From Anseranas semipalmata (lineage: Eukaryota; Chordata; Aves; Anseriformes; Anseranatidae): DNA of 64,000 nucleotides. A model generated the notes under the pieces. The model was not told the origin of the DNA. It saw only the letters and a list, made by a program, of their open reading frames with translations, and ran no database searches. Shown here piece after piece: positions 1 through 12,915 of this stretch. The position numbers and the translations under genes are program-made. The stretch's first letter is position 1. Each line of letters begins with the position of its first letter. The stretch is from contig VXAA01000846.1 in the NCBI GenBank assembly GCA_013399115.1, positions 377,181 through 441,180 on the forward strand, in the 5' to 3' direction.

Positions 1-362
1 AGGTCAGATGGCTACTTATTTTTAAGCATTTAACAGAATAACTTGTTTTTTGATTGACTGGCTGATAAATCAACTGGAGTTTTACTTAAGTGGAAGTTGA
101 ATGAGGACTTGTGAATAAACCTGTTATAAACGATTAGATCATTGCTGTGTATTATGGCATTATTTTTATCCAAAGCCTTTTACTGAAATAGCACAGCTCT
201 CGCCTGAGCTCCCTTGTCAGACAGTGCTGTGAGGAGCTTTTTGGCACTGCTTGCTCTCCCACTGATTCCCCAGCCCAGTGGGCATTGCAAGGATGTGGGG
301 AGGCAGTAACCCTGCCATGGTCCTTGCCACCCTCCTCTCAGCTTCTCCCCAGAAACACCAGG

Positions 363-367
363 AAAAA

Positions 368-402
<35 letters not shown>

Positions 403-436
403 CATAAAAATAATAAAATAAATAAAAATAAAAAGC
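363..436. repeat. (AAAT)n microsatellite
   Basis: About nine consecutive AAAT units are followed by irregular A/T-only units. A short (TTA)n stretch follows at about 455-475. The open frames across it on the minus strand (leucine, phenylalanine and isoleucine rich) are products of the repeat, not genes. Confidence 0.9.
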
Positions 437-1023
437 AATTTACCAGAGTTAGTGTTATTATTATTATCATTATTTAGCAAAGAAATCAGCTGCAATTTCT
501 TTTTTGCTTGAAATCTGACCATTCACGTTCTAAGAAGCTCTCCACAAAGAGATGTTCAAAATGCCAGTCTTAAAGGCAACTTGGCTTACAAAGACTTCTG
601 ATCCTTTCGCTTCCCTTGGTGATACCAATATAAAACACCACTGCAGTCAACAGGGTTATATTGCAGTGAAATGGAGTTATGAGTGGGAGTACAGTGAGAC
701 CATTGTACAAAACTCCCATTACTAATCATTTAATTGGAGAGTAAAAATATTTTCAGATTAGTCTTGGCATTAATAAGAAGAAAGAACAGAGATATCTCTA
801 TCAGGCACGTTAGCAGTAGAGCAGAAGGGACTTGAAAGAAATGTGATGAGGACATATGGAAGGATAGAGCAGAACCCAGAGTAAAGGAAGGGGAGGGAAG
901 TAGAGAGTTGGGTCCATGTTGTCAGCTGGAGCAAAACTCTATTGTCATAGGTGTGTTTAAGTGTGTTTATATATTACAGAAACCTAGGAAGACTTAAAAT
1001 TTACAGAAATGATTGTGCACCTG

Positions 1024-1040
1024 AAAAAAAAAAAAAAAAA
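1024..1040. repeat. Poly-A tract (17 A)
   Basis: Uninterrupted A run. No AATAAA lies shortly upstream and I found no flanking direct repeat, so I do not read it as a retrocopy tail. Confidence 0.9.
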
Positions 1041-1110
1041 GTTGTTCTATGAGTAACCTGTCTCCTAAGTGTCTTACAAAGACAATGAAAGGTAGTAAAA
1101 GAAACAGAAA

Positions 1111-1130
1111 AATATATATATATATATATT
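1111..1130. repeat. (TA)n microsatellite
   Basis: About ten alternating TA units. Confidence 0.9.
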
Positions 1131-3318
1131 CATAAATGAGTAGACAATGGATTATAAAATGGGCATATTGTTGTACCTGTATAATAACCTTTCACTGGCT
1201 TGGACTGAGACTTAAGGTGGTTGTGAGATTTAAAATGTTCTACATACTCTGGCTGCAGTATTTTTGTGATAATGACAGATGGCAAGCAAGTGTATTACTA
1301 TACTCTGCTTCAGAAACAGAAACACTTTTCTTTCCATTCAGGTTCAGCAACTTTATGACACTGTGGAAAGGCAGAGATCATTTTTTAAATATTCTGTTAT
1401 CAAAAAAGAAGCAAACAGAAAAATGCAGAAATGCTTCTTTCCTCTACCTCAGAGCAGGAAATCCTTTCTGCAATGGTGCTCACCATTCTATGGAGTGTTT
1501 GTGAGCCTGTGGTGGGGGAAGCTCCCGTTACTCTTCTTTGATGAACTGAAAGAATAATAGAACCAAATTATTTTTGCGTGTATACCAGGCCAGATCAAAC
1601 ATGTTTTCTGGGCTGCAATTTATTTTGTATGGATATTTCTAAGCTGAAAATATCACACACTAAAATGAAAATACAACTAGTACAGTAACTGCATTTAATC
1701 TTGCTGTGTAACTAAAAGTAGCATTCTGTAGTATGACCTGAGCTCACACACAGCATAACTAATATCTTATTTATAGATAATGGAACTCAGAGCTGACTGA
1801 ATCTAAAACAAAAGGGAAATATGACTTTTGGTGCTAAAGTTTCTATTTAAGAATTGTTTCTTTCCATAAAACATTATCTGGTTAAGGACCTGGTTCTAGC
1901 ACAAGAAGATCTCTACTCACTACTGCAGGACTCTAAATAAAAATTTGCATTTTGGCACTGAGGTAAGAAACACTATAATGGTGAAAAGGGCTTTACTGGC
2001 TATTAAAAGGGCTCAGACCCAATGTTAGCTGCATGGTTAGAGCGAAACCAATGCAAACCATGAGGTGTAGAATCACTGCACATCTCCCTGGTGGGCACAC
2101 TGAAGCCCTACTCTTTTCTGTGTCATATACCACTTGCCACTCTCAGATGCAGAGCTAGATAGGTATCATCCCAACATTTTTGTTCTTGTATTCTGTATTT
2201 GTATAAGAGATGAGGTGATGACTGATGCAGTAGGAGAACAGGTCAGAGATGATGCTACAGTAAGAGACATCACGGCTAAAGGTAGCATCTCTTTTCTGGC
2301 CAGCAGGCAGTACTTTCTCCAAGTGGAACCACAGCTAGGATAGGATATTGCTAAAGTCAATAATTTTTTAAGATGTATTATTTTGTACCTACCATTCCAA
2401 AACCAGAAATGGGGTAAGTAGTAGGGAAATAACTGAGGCACTTCCAGTGGGACTTAAGTTCACATCAAACTTACATGTATAATCTATTCACAAACAGATT
2501 ATACAATTACAGACTATCTCCCCAGTGTGTCCCACATTTTGAAATCATCTCTCTGAATGCAAACATCACAAATAGCATCCCTGTAAGCAGTACTTATTGG
2601 CACCTTCGTAAATCATCTTATCAGAATCAAAAGCCTAGATAATCCTGGGGACTAAAACCCAGATTCTTAAAGGTATTTTAAGGATCTGTGTGTGCCTTCT
2701 TATGTTTATCACTGATTCTTACAGTCTGTGAGAAAACTGTGCCTGTGACATTTCCTTATCTCTCTGACCACACTCCCTCTGCTGCTCAGGTCTCTAACCA
2801 TCACTTGTCTCTTACAGTGGAGTCAGACAATTTTCCCATTATCAGCCTGGGTATCCAAAACAATCCCTGTATAGCAAATGAGATTTGCTGCAGAAGGTCT
2901 AACTTATGTCCCAACCTTGTAGTTCTGGTCCCTTTGAAACACCATCTATCGTAAAAGCTTTCTTTTAATTAAGAACAAAACTGTTCTTGAGAAAACGTAT
3001 CTTCAAAGCAATACAACAGAGAGTTGATTGATCTAACTTTTCTTCCATAGCTTTGCTAATTCTGAAAAATCTCAACTTTTTGCTGCATACAGTCCCACTT
3101 TTCCCTCTTCAAGACATACTGTCCTCAATAACAGCTACACCAGGTAAACCAAAGCCAGCAGTCCAGTCTCTGAAAGTGGAGTAAATGTTTATTAGCACCA
3201 AAGAAGAAGGGCAAGTATGGAGTAATCTTCCCTCTGTCATGCATGCAATCCTTCAGTCAGATGCTGCATGAGACAACTGTTTTTGGTATCCAGCAATGGA
3301 TCTATCTCAACAAATAGC

Positions 3319-3335
3319 TTTTTTTTTTTTTTTTT
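3319..3335. repeat. Poly-T tract (17 T) with nearby reverse AATAAA
   Basis: Uninterrupted T run. Read on the minus strand, an AATAAA (TTTATT at 3352-3357) lies about 16 bases before the A tract, which is the usual spacing for a polyadenylated end. I could not find a convincing target-site duplication: the best match is a 6-base AATAGC near 3920. The spacing may be chance. Confidence 0.6.
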
Positions 3336-3807
3336 CTACAGATAAGTCATTTTTATTTGTCCATTGCTCTTTTATCTTTCTTCCTTGTATTGTTTTTTTA
3401 AGTTTTTTGAAAAAATGAGTCTTGCAACCCACTAAGATGAAAACAGGATTCCTTCAGATTCCCTTGACCTTCTTTTCTCTATATGTTATTTCAACAAACC
3501 TATTGTGTGTGATCACTTTTCCCACAGCCTAATGTTAAATTATTTTAATGTTTTCATACAGAACAGTTCTTAGTACCTTCTGTAATTTACTATTAACTTT
3601 TCCTTGTTACTCACAGTATTTATAGTAAATATAATTATGCACAGATGAAATACAGAAGCTTCATAATTTTCTTAGTGACCCTTCAGCATTAACCATGACA
3701 ACTACATTGTGCAGATGTCTGTCTGTTGTCTCTAGGTAGACAAACACTGTTTTCCGTATCCACTGCTTTCATTCCAGTAGATTATAGGCACTGTTTTGCC
3801 TCAGAAG

Positions 3808-3810
3808 ATG

Positions 3811-3842
<32 letters not shown>
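3808..3842. repeat. (TAA)n microsatellite
   Basis: About eleven trinucleotide units. On the minus strand they give the polytyrosine run of a 116-codon frame at 3769-4119, which is therefore spurious. Confidence 0.92.
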
Positions 3843-3844
<2 letters not shown>

Positions 3845-5624
3845 CATTTAAAAAAAAAAGGTGGAGGGTTCAGTTTTAGAGGATTAGGTACAATGCTGAC
3901 ATCCACTAGTCTGGAGTCAGAATAGCACTGAAAGGAAAACAGACAAGAGATAAAAAGAGAAAAGAGAAAGCAAAGAATTATCACCTTCAAAAGAAGTGAT
4001 GGAGCCAACCCAGGAGCATGTGTGAGGGCAGAGGGATAACATAGTTCATCAAATTTTCTGCAGTATTCCCTAAGAATAGAAAAAGAGTTTTCACCAAATA
4101 TGTCTATGAACAATTTCATTGCCTTGTGTGTAGTTCCAAGTATTATATACCCTTAATATCTCACAGCCTGAAATTCTGATTGTGGAGATTTTGAAAGATA
4201 TTGTTAGGAAAAAATGTACTTGGTCTATCTTTCTGAGACTTGACTGTTCAGAGCTAGATTCAACATAAACTGACTGTTTATTCCTTCAGGGAAACCTAAT
4301 CATCATTATTTATTTCTGCAGACAAAAACCCTGTGGAAGAAGGGAAGCTGAGGCACAGTGACATGTACTTTGTGTGCACATGCAGTATGGAGCATGGTAA
4401 TATACCCAGTCACCAATATGGGATGGCCATAAGGTCTCATGATAGAAAACATAAAGCAAAGCAGAAGATGTTTGGCAGTGGAGCCTGTTTCTCACCACCT
4501 TGACCTGAGGATAATCCTTGTAGGAAATAGCTCTTTCTCTTTAACCTTATACAGACCTACAAGGATGTTTTGTGGGGACAAAAGGCAGTGAGTTTGTGAC
4601 GTTCTGGTTTTCTAAGCTACAGAGACTTGGGCATTTCTCAATAAACTAAAGAGTTATGTTCTGAAGCCTTAGGCAAAATTCTGCAGTATGCACTTACATC
4701 CCACATGTTAAGTCTGTGATGGCTATAGAAACTAAGCACTAAGCAAATATTAAAAGCCTGAAGCCATTCACAGGTATTCACCATGGTCCAGATCTCACTT
4801 CCACTTCACATAAGGATTTTTAATAGCATATAAATTATGAGATCTTCAAGACTCTATACAAGAACTATCTCATAAAGATATGAAAAGCTGTGCTTTGGGT
4901 CTTTTGAGCAGTGGCTATAATTAAAACTGTTGAATAATGATTATAGACTTGAACTGTGAAAATACTGAAGGAGAATCAGTGAAAATAAAGGTCTTGATTA
5001 AATTGGGACTTGATGGGGAAGAGCTCAGAGACTTTTATAAAACATAATCTGTAATAAAATTTTGAAAGTCAGAGATTGAGATTACAACAGGAGAATTAAC
5101 TTCTAACTAAATTTCAGCTAACACTGTTTTTTACTTATCCAAACTCCCTTTGACTTCATTCACAATATAAATTTAACAATTGTCATAGAGTTTTGTTGAT
5201 AGTGGGTTGCAAGAAATGAACCAAAGTTTGGACCAGGTGACCTAGTAAAAAGATTAAAGCTCTGGAAATTGGACTAGAAGTATCAGGTGATGAGGTTTTC
5301 TGATTCTGATTGTGTTTGTAGGAATTACTGTAAAGACAGTCTATGCTTTGGCCTTTCATTTTTTTGGGCAGGGGCAGAAAGTGCTGAGATACACAAAAAT
5401 GTAATGAAATGCCAGTGGTTTCTTTGCTAGCCAACTGCACTTATAAACCTACAAGCTTGCTACATATGCAGGCCACATATGGACAAATGATTAGGTAGTT
5501 TGCTTCTTAGTTAATGGTCTGAATTAATCAGTGACATGAAGGAGAGTGACTTGAATGAAGGACTTTCTGTGCCAAAAAGCTTTTATGTGGGGATGTAGTC
5601 AAACATGGCACTGATGCAAGATTT

Positions 5625-5640
5625 AAAAAAAAAAAAAAAA
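5625..5640. repeat. Poly-A tract (16 A)
   Basis: Uninterrupted A run in otherwise plain sequence. Confidence 0.9.
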
Positions 5641-6935
5641 CCCTAAGTGCTTCCAAGCCAAAGATCTGGTTTGTGCTGACCCAGCTCTGAACTTATGAAG
5701 GAATGAATGAATTCTGATTAGCAGACTAGTTTTCTCCTTCATCCCTGAATACAGAGTGGGACAAATAACTGTATTGATAGAACCGTAACAATTGCACCGT
5801 TACCTGACCATGAGAAATGAGAGACTCGGAAGAGGGGGATGAAAGGCTGCTCTGCCATGGGTACCCTTGCAATTCCTTCTGAACATGGTAAATCATCTCC
5901 CCTTCACTCTGACTGGAGTCTCCTGTATTTTCAAATGCTTTGACACCAAATTCTTCACCACACAAAAGAGTGTGTGATATGGAATTGTTTGCAAACAACA
6001 GAAATTAATGAAGCTGGTGGAACAAGCTGTGAGAGGCAGTCCTTGCTGTAGCCTCCCCACTGTGCAACTTCTTACAGGTTTACTGTACCCCCGAGTCTGG
6101 AGCACTGGCTTTTGGGGCATCTGGATTCTTCACCCCTGCACCCCCACACCCCTGACTTTCTGGATAGCACTGGGTGCTGCTTCCATTTTCCCAAAAGTTT
6201 GAAAAAAAAAAATCATGTTTCTGGCTCTGTTTGTAAAAGGTACTGTGAGCTTGAGCTAATATGTGCCTATATAAAGGCTAGGGATCGGTATTCTTTTTTG
6301 TTAGCAGCAGTGAGAATTATTTTCCATATAAAGAAACAACCAAAGACATGTTTGAGCTAGCCGAGAAGGCAGCGCTTTGCTCTGCTGAGCAAGAGGCAAT
6401 CCAGGTGCCAAGTTTTCCCCTTAAGCCAACAGAAGAATGAATATGGGCATGGTAAAATAAAACCCCGGGGACAAAGACTGACTCTTTCTTCTCCAGGAGC
6501 TCAGTTCAGCATGCTACTTGCAGGTTCAGAAAACCTTGGGTCCATATCTTCAAGCCAAGCCAAGAGCTGCTCTAATGAGATCTAAAGATAACATGAGAAA
6601 GAGGAAAAGCAGAATAGGGAATCCCATGGTAAATTTGAATTCTCTGAAACACATCAAGAAGAGCATTTAAATGTAGCTACCCCTCAACCAGGGTGATGAC
6701 AGGCTATTATGTGCAGGGATTTTAATGCATGACTTCAGTTTTTCAGAACTTAAATGTGAAACCACTAACCGTGTGGTAAACTGAGATTTGTCTTCCTAAC
6801 TTGCAGAATGAGCAATTGCAGTCTGGAGGCTTGGAAAGGAGGAGTCCTGGTGAAAGGCTCAGATGTAAAACCTGGAGTTTCCACATGATCTTTGCAGATT
6901 CCCTGTTCAGGACCGCAGGAAAAGTTCAGCTAGTT

Positions 6936-7317
6936 GTTTAGGCTGGAGAAGAGGAGGCTCAGAGGCAACCTGATCGCTCTCTACAGGTACCTTAAAGGAG
7001 GCTGTAGCGAGGTGGGGATTGGTCTCTTCTCCCACGCGCCCGGTGATAGGACAGGGAGGAATGAGCTAAAGTTGCACCAGGGGAGGTTTAGGTTGGATAT
7101 TAGGAAAAACTTTACTGAAAGGGTTGTGAGGCATTGGAACAGGCTGCCCAGGGAAGTGGTTGAGTCACCACCCCTGGAGGTATTCAAAAGACGTTTAGAT
7201 GTAGAGTTTAGCGATATGGTTTAGTGGAGGACTGGTTAGTGTTAGGTCATAGGTTGGACTAGGTGATCTCGCAGGTCTCTTCCAACCTAAATGATTCTGT
7301 GATTTTGTGATTCTGTG
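6936..7317 (+). mobile_element. CR1 LINE, 5'-truncated, 3' end
   Basis: This is the last part of a CR1 (chicken repeat 1) non-LTR retrotransposon. The frame 6934-7224 encodes the C-terminal end of ORF2, the endonuclease/reverse transcriptase protein. It starts inside the RLEKRRLRG motif, passes through FRLDIRKNF and [19 protein letters not shown], and ends after the stop with a short 3' UTR. The 3' end carries the CR1 octamer repeat ATTCTGTG, ATTTTGTG, ATTCTGTG. CR1 lacks a poly-A tail and is usually 5'-truncated at insertion, and both features hold here. Its sequence is close to the minus-strand copy at 41620-42848, so both probably belong to one fairly young subfamily. It lacks the endonuclease and reverse-transcriptase domains and cannot move by itself. 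Confidence 0.95.
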
Positions 7318-7995
7318 AAAAGTTTTCCTTTCCATAGGTACATCTGCCTTCACAGAGGCAAACCTGTTTGGATACAGCCTAGTCAGTGTGGGAAGCAGAT
7401 CACAGTAGCTTTGTAGTCAACTCTTTCTCTCAGCAAAGTCAAACTGGCTGCAGTACAACAACAACAAAGCTTTGCAAATGTTACTGTAGAAGATAGAATG
7501 TTTTTCTTACTACCTTCACAACATAAGAATGCAGTCTTTCCAGGTTGGGATCAAACAGAATTACAGCCTAACTCAACCTCTGCATGTAAAGGTGACAAAG
7601 TGGACAAAGTGAACATGATATGGCGACATCCTAACAATAGTCTTTGAGTACAATGATAATAACGTCTCAAGCAGAAAGCGCAGTTGTCAGGAAGCTATAA
7701 AATTCCATGCTTCCACTAATCCCTCACCTGTGATTTTGACCACAATGAAATAATATGCAGACTATGACAAGGATGATCTTGACCTTCACCTAACACCCAG
7801 TTACCAGCTGTATACCAAAAATCAGATATGATATATCACCATAACCATAGGCATGCTTATCCTTGGAGATAAACTAATAGATTAAAGACTAAAGTTGTCA
7901 TCAAAATATAATTATTATCTGGATAAACACCTGCAACCAGTATTTCCTCCTTTATTTTGCCCAAATTTAATCCCATCAGCTCCTTTCTGGGCTCC

Positions 7996-7996
<1 letters not shown>

Positions 7997-8023
<27 letters not shown>
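7997..8023. repeat. Poly-A tract (27 A)
   Basis: Uninterrupted A run followed by a purine-rich GGAGGAAGAGGGAG stretch. No polyadenylation signal lies just upstream. Confidence 0.92.
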
Positions 8024-8026
<3 letters not shown>

Positions 8027-8460
8027 GGAAGAGGGAGAATAGCCTGAAATATTATATATGTGGCTTCCAATAGTTTGCAATTGCAAGCCCACNAAAGAAA
8101 TCAGGGAAATGGTTTAGAGTTTGTATTCTAGTACAGCCCAAAAAATTAACCTTTAAGATCAAGTGTTACAGCCTACAAGGCAGGCTGTAAAATTCATGGA
8201 TTCATGGTAAAATAGACACTGTCACTACTGTACATACATACCACTCAGGCAGGGGGTGATAAAAATGTATAGTCAGAGCACAGAATTTCATCTGTGATTA
8301 ATTTAGATTATTTGAGTAAATTACTTGACATTATCTTATGTTTTTCTTTATTTATTTCTAAGGCATTCTTGCCCTCAAGACCAGAAAATGAATACAAAGT
8401 GTGCAGGCAGAAGTACAATATAAGGCACAAGTCCCAAAGAGGGAGAAAAAGCTGTATTTG

Positions 8461-8479
8461 AAAAAAAAAAAAAAAAAAA
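8461..8479. repeat. Poly-A tract (19 A)
   Basis: Uninterrupted A run. It creates the polylysine stretch of a 63-codon frame at 8401-8592, which I regard as spurious. Confidence 0.92.
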
Positions 8480-10759
8480 TTAGTTGGATTGGTCCATTCA
8501 TTAGTCTCAGAGCTCAGCTATTCTGCCTTGCTGGGTGCTGTTTGTTCATGAGAGCTGATGAATCATTGAAAGAGAAGCTCATATGCCTGTGATAACTAAC
8601 TACAAGGAAAAAGTCTGGAAAGTTTAATCAAATTATCTCAATATACAGTCGAAAGACTGTATGTCGATTTGAAAGATCTTTTGTAAGAATCTAAGGCCAC
8701 TGACAAAACAGGAAATATTGAAGGAAAAATCCATTTAAATACCAGCATCAGCAGAAAATCACTAGGAGCTGCTTGTTAAGCTTAATGTCATTTTAAACTT
8801 CAGATTCTTTCAGTTGATACCCAGCAGGAGTAAAATTTCTGTGTACTTGTGGAGATATTGGTGTTTAAACAGATGTCAGAAGCCTTTTAGGTATAAATGG
8901 AAATTGAGTTACAGATTATGATGGCTTAGGGATTTGAGTGGTGTATAATATCAAAAACCGTATCTGAGAAAGAATGTAGTGTTGAAAATAATGATCTTCA
9001 AATTCCAATATGTGGAAAAATTTTAATTTGTCTAAAACTACATTCTTTTAGTTATGTTATTAACAATGTAGAAAACTATTAAAATGGAAAAAAATGAAAT
9101 CTTTAATTTGACATTCTCCATTTCATCTTCCTGTGTGTTTTTTCCTTCCAGCCTTTTTATTTCTTCACATTCCTTTTTAACTTATACCCTCCAGAGTGTC
9201 TAATGTAATTCTTATATAAACTCAGCCTGATAAAACCTGATCCACAAACATGACAGATAAATCTTCAGCTCCACCAGCTACAAAATGAAAGTCCTATATC
9301 CCCCCAAAAGTCCAGCTACATGCTGGTCTCAAGCACTCTCAAGGAAATGAGCCCAATGGGTTCTCCTGGAGTTTAATAATTTTGGGCCTTTTCCTGTCAG
9401 GGACCTAGGATTTAATTTTTATATCACAATTCCTTCCCAGTAATGGAAGTCAGGAAAGACTGTACATTATGTCAGAAAATGGAGCACAAGGATTATGTGG
9501 TGGACTGCTACTAGGACAAGGAATTCATCTGAGAAAAAACCTATAAAAAATGCTGTGCTGTGGCTGGAAACATGCTTTGAAAAATTAACATGGAACTACC
9601 TGTATTTCAGAAAGAAATATCTCAAGCAAGTAAAAATTATTATAGCCACACTCTTTCCACTATGCACCTGCACCCATAAAGTTTACTTCAGAAGGTTCTT
9701 ACTTAACCTAGTAATATTTTATGCTACATGTCATACGTTTTGCAGATCAGTGGCAGATGAATTCTGTACATGATCAGCAACTGAGAGGTAAGAAATTGCT
9801 CCTGTATCTACAGATTAGTTTAACACACCTCTCTGAAAGGCAGAAGATTCCCGTTTACACTATTTGCTATTTAGAGCTTCCGTGTGAATTTATAGTTACA
9901 CCTTAATTAAATCTCTTTTCCATTCTCAGACTTAGTTAAATGTAAATATAAATATAAATATAAACCCACCAAACACAAACATAGTCAATCGTTTCCTCAA
10001 ATTAATCTAAAAAGCCTAAAATGCCAGTAAGTATTTGAGCTTCGCACTTTTGTCAAGCTGGCATGGAAACCAAGGTATTCTCTGGAGCTGAAATAAAACT
10101 TGTTGGTCCAGATATGTGCTCTTAGATGGGACTGTCTTCAACAGGTCATCTTCAGAGAAGTGATCTTTTTGTTCATTCTAAATAAGCTAATTCAGTGCAT
10201 GTCTAAAGAGAAAAGTATTCATTATTACCCTTCTTTTTTGACTAGGTCTTGGGTTGTATCAGTCTGTGCTTTAGAAATCTGTGACAAAGGATTGAATAAG
10301 TGACAAACACTGCAGCTTTTTCCATAAATAAGGTTATTCCCCTCACATAGGTACCTTTGGATCTATTTTTGTTATTTGTCTATTTTTGTCTTGGGTTTGA
10401 TGTATGCATGGTTCCTGTGACTTCAGAGAGAATGCTGCATGTGTGTCACAGATGAATACAGCTTTTTGTTCCATGGGACATACCATTTGTACAGACAGAG
10501 TTCTGAATGTTCACAGCTCTGAGACAAAAAAGTTCCTTTTTATGCACAATATTCCACTTCCAACATAAAACTACACATAAAAGCGGACATACTGTGTCAG
10601 ACAAAAGTACACCAATCCCAAATCCTACTGGTGCTCAAAAGCAGGTATCCAAGCAATTGTACAGTCCTAGAAGAAGTACAGGATGTTGTCTGCCCCAGAA
10701 TGCACTCTTGGCCATAAGCTGAGCACAGATCAGGGAATCTGTTCAGCTTTGCCTTCAGT

Positions 10760-11190
10760 AGTCTCAGTTGAATTTCTCAATCCACCAGCCCATCCACATA
10801 GCCTTTTAGCCTATGGAAAATTTTAGCATCCATATCATTCCATTGCCAGGAAATTCACAGCTTAGCTGTATCTATATGAAGAATCATTTTCCTTGTTTTG
10901 AACCTCATGCATGTTGGTTTATCTCCATTCCTTCTAGATCTTCGAGAAAAGAGTAAACAGATCTTTCTTTGCCCTGTCCATTATATATCATAGGCCTTTA
11001 TCCTGTCCACCTGAGTCATCTGTTTTGAAGATGAAGAGTCCTTGTCTACATAGCCACTTCTCACAGGGAAGCCATTTTATACCTATGATGATCCTTTTTG
11101 TTCTTTCTCACACAGCCTTTTTGGTATCCTGTATATTTTCTTCCAGACACAGATCCACCATGGATTTACACAGTGGCATGCTGAAGTAGT
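10760..11190 (-). mobile_element. Ancient CR1-type LINE fragment (L3/CR1-X like)
   Basis: Read on the minus strand, this stretch resembles the 3' coding end of old sauropsid CR1 elements. In plus orientation the recognisable words come in the expected order. They are a region like 'gaatcattttccttgttttg', then 'tttatcctgtccacctgagtc', then 'agccattttataccta', and finally 'accatggatttacacagtgg'. The frame is broken throughout and the ends are indistinct, so boundaries are approximate. It is clearly more diverged than the CR1 that starts about 280 bases further on. Family assignment rests on remembered consensus wording, not an alignment. Confidence 0.65.
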
Positions 11191-11470
11191 TGAGGGTAGA
11201 CTAAATCCTGGTTCTCTGTGTTGCTGTGGGTGGCTCTGTGTTGAAATCAGTCAGAATCTGACGGAATATGCCCCTCACAGTTGAATACCGTATCCTTGTA
11301 CAAAGTCTACCCTAACATGTGACTTCACTCAAGTCACATCTGCTTTAACATCATGAGAATTCTAATCCAGCCAGGTATACATGCGTATTTATCCAAATAC
11401 ATGAACAGAGTAGGAGACAATGAAATTTTGTTAACATCTTTATACCTTTGAAATTACCAGGCCCACAAGA

Positions 11471-12915
11471 AATCACAGAACTGGAGGATGGTAGAATAAT
11501 TAAGGCTGGAAAGGAGTTCTGTAGTCCAACTTCCTGCTCAAGGCAGGGTCAACTATGAGGTCAGACCAGGTAGTTCTGGGCTTTATCCCTTTAGGTGCCA
11601 AAAATGCACAAGAACAGAGATTTTGCACTGAGTTACCTTCTTCACTGCCTGACTGTCCTCATGGGTAAAAAGGGTTTCCTTATATCCAGAACCTCTATTT
11701 TTTTCAATTTATGCCCATTGGCTCTCTTGCTCTCATCATGCACTGTTGTACTCTGTCTTCTCAAAGGCCTGTCCTAGGTACTGGGGAGCTAGTGTTAGGC
11801 CCTCTCAAAGGTCTTTTTTTCCCTAAAGGTCCTGTCTCCAGGCTGATCAGGTCCAGCTCCCTCAGCCTCTCTTCACAGAGCAAGTACTCCAGCCCTGATC
11901 ACCACAATGGCCTCTGCTGAACCTGATCTAATTTCTCAATGTCTTTCCTGTATTGGGAAACCAAAATAGGACAAGGTACCTAGATATGGTTCAACGCATG
12001 CAGAGCAGAGGGATATGATCCCTTCCCTCCATCCCCTGGCCATGCCCTGTTCATACAGATTGGGATGTTGCCATCCCACATTGCTTCCAGGACTCACAGC
12101 TGGCTCCTGCCCAGCTTGCTGCTGGCCAGGCTCCATGGTCCTTCCCACAGATCTGCTCCCCAATCACTAAGGCCCCAGCTTGTCACCTATGTCCTGGTGC
12201 AGGACTAGGCATTGGTGCTGGCTGAATTTCACGTAATTCCTGTCTGCCCATTCCTTCAGATTGCCCAGGTCCCCCTGGATGACAGCCCTGCTCCCAGGCA
12301 TATTGACTTTCTCTCCCTCCCCATCACCCAGTTTGGTATCATCTGCAAACTTGATCAGAGTTGCCTCCTTTGGGCCATTGATAAAGACATTAAACAGGAC
12401 AGGTCCCAGTATAGACCCCTGCAGTATCCAACTTGTTATGCATCTCCATGCAAAGTATGACTCATCCAATCAGTTTTTTACCCATCTTGTTGTCCACCAA
12501 TCAAAACCAAAACATTCCTACCTAAGTACAAGAATATCATGGAAGGGTGACAGCAACCTTGTTAAAGTCAAGTAAATCCAGTTGTTTTATCATAGAAGGC
12601 AATCAGGTTGGTTTGGCATGGCTTACCCTTGGTAACACCATGCTGACTGTTCCCTTTCACCTTCTTCTCCTCTATATGCCCAGAAGTATGCTCCAAAAGA
12701 GCCTGCTCCATGATTTTTCAGTCTGACCAGCCTGTAGCTCCCTAAATTGTTCTTCTGGCTTTTTTTTTTCAGGAGAGGTGTGATAGTTGCCTTTCTCCAG
12801 TCGCTGGGGACATCTGTCTGGTCTTCATGACCTTTCAGAGATAAAAGAGAGCAGCCTTGCATGGACATCAGCCAAATCTCTCTGTACCCTTCAATGGTGG
12901 TCACTTCAGACATCT
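11471..12915 (-). mobile_element. CR1 LINE, decayed, with reverse-transcriptase remnant
   Basis: Minus-strand CR1 with its 3' end at the left (TCACAGAACTGGAGGATGG). Moving right, one meets the ORF2 C-terminus (ATCCAGAACCTC, CCCTCAGCCTCTCTTCACAG) and then the reverse-transcriptase region. A minus frame at 12167-12469 contains LQGSILGPVLFNVFING followed by KFADDTKLGDG. The second motif holds the catalytic FADD box of LINE reverse transcriptases. The segment between these motifs is shorter than usual for CR1, and frames further right are broken, including a frame at 12623-12922 with DWRKATITPLLKK upstream of the core. Its 5' end is indistinct, near 12900. It is inactive: 5'-truncated, with internal deletions and frameshifts. 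Confidence 0.88.

Larger units (their letters stand above)
1..6935. other. Non-coding AT-rich DNA, no gene recognised
   Basis: I see no recognisable exon, RNA gene or full transposon here. Open frames reach at most about 120 codons, have low-complexity or unremarkable content and resemble no family I know. A somewhat GC-richer patch at about 190-360 ends in an AAAT microsatellite. Around 4320-4400 a short stretch (GAAGCTGAGGCACAGTGACA) resembles the core of a MIR-type SINE, but it is too short to call. Other simple repeats are listed separately. Confidence 0.7.
7318..10759. other. Non-coding AT-rich DNA, no gene recognised
   Basis: No exon or RNA gene is recognised. The stretch holds two long poly-A tracts (listed separately), one undetermined base at 8092, and three short AAATAT units near 9947-9964. 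Open frames are short and unrelated to known proteins. Confidence 0.7.

Noticed and set aside
3319..3930. Minus-strand retrocopy suggested by poly-T plus reverse AATAAA
   Set aside because: Only a 6-base possible flanking repeat was found, which is expected by chance.
3769..4119. 116-codon minus frame with a polytyrosine run
   Set aside because: The run is a translated (TAA)n microsatellite.
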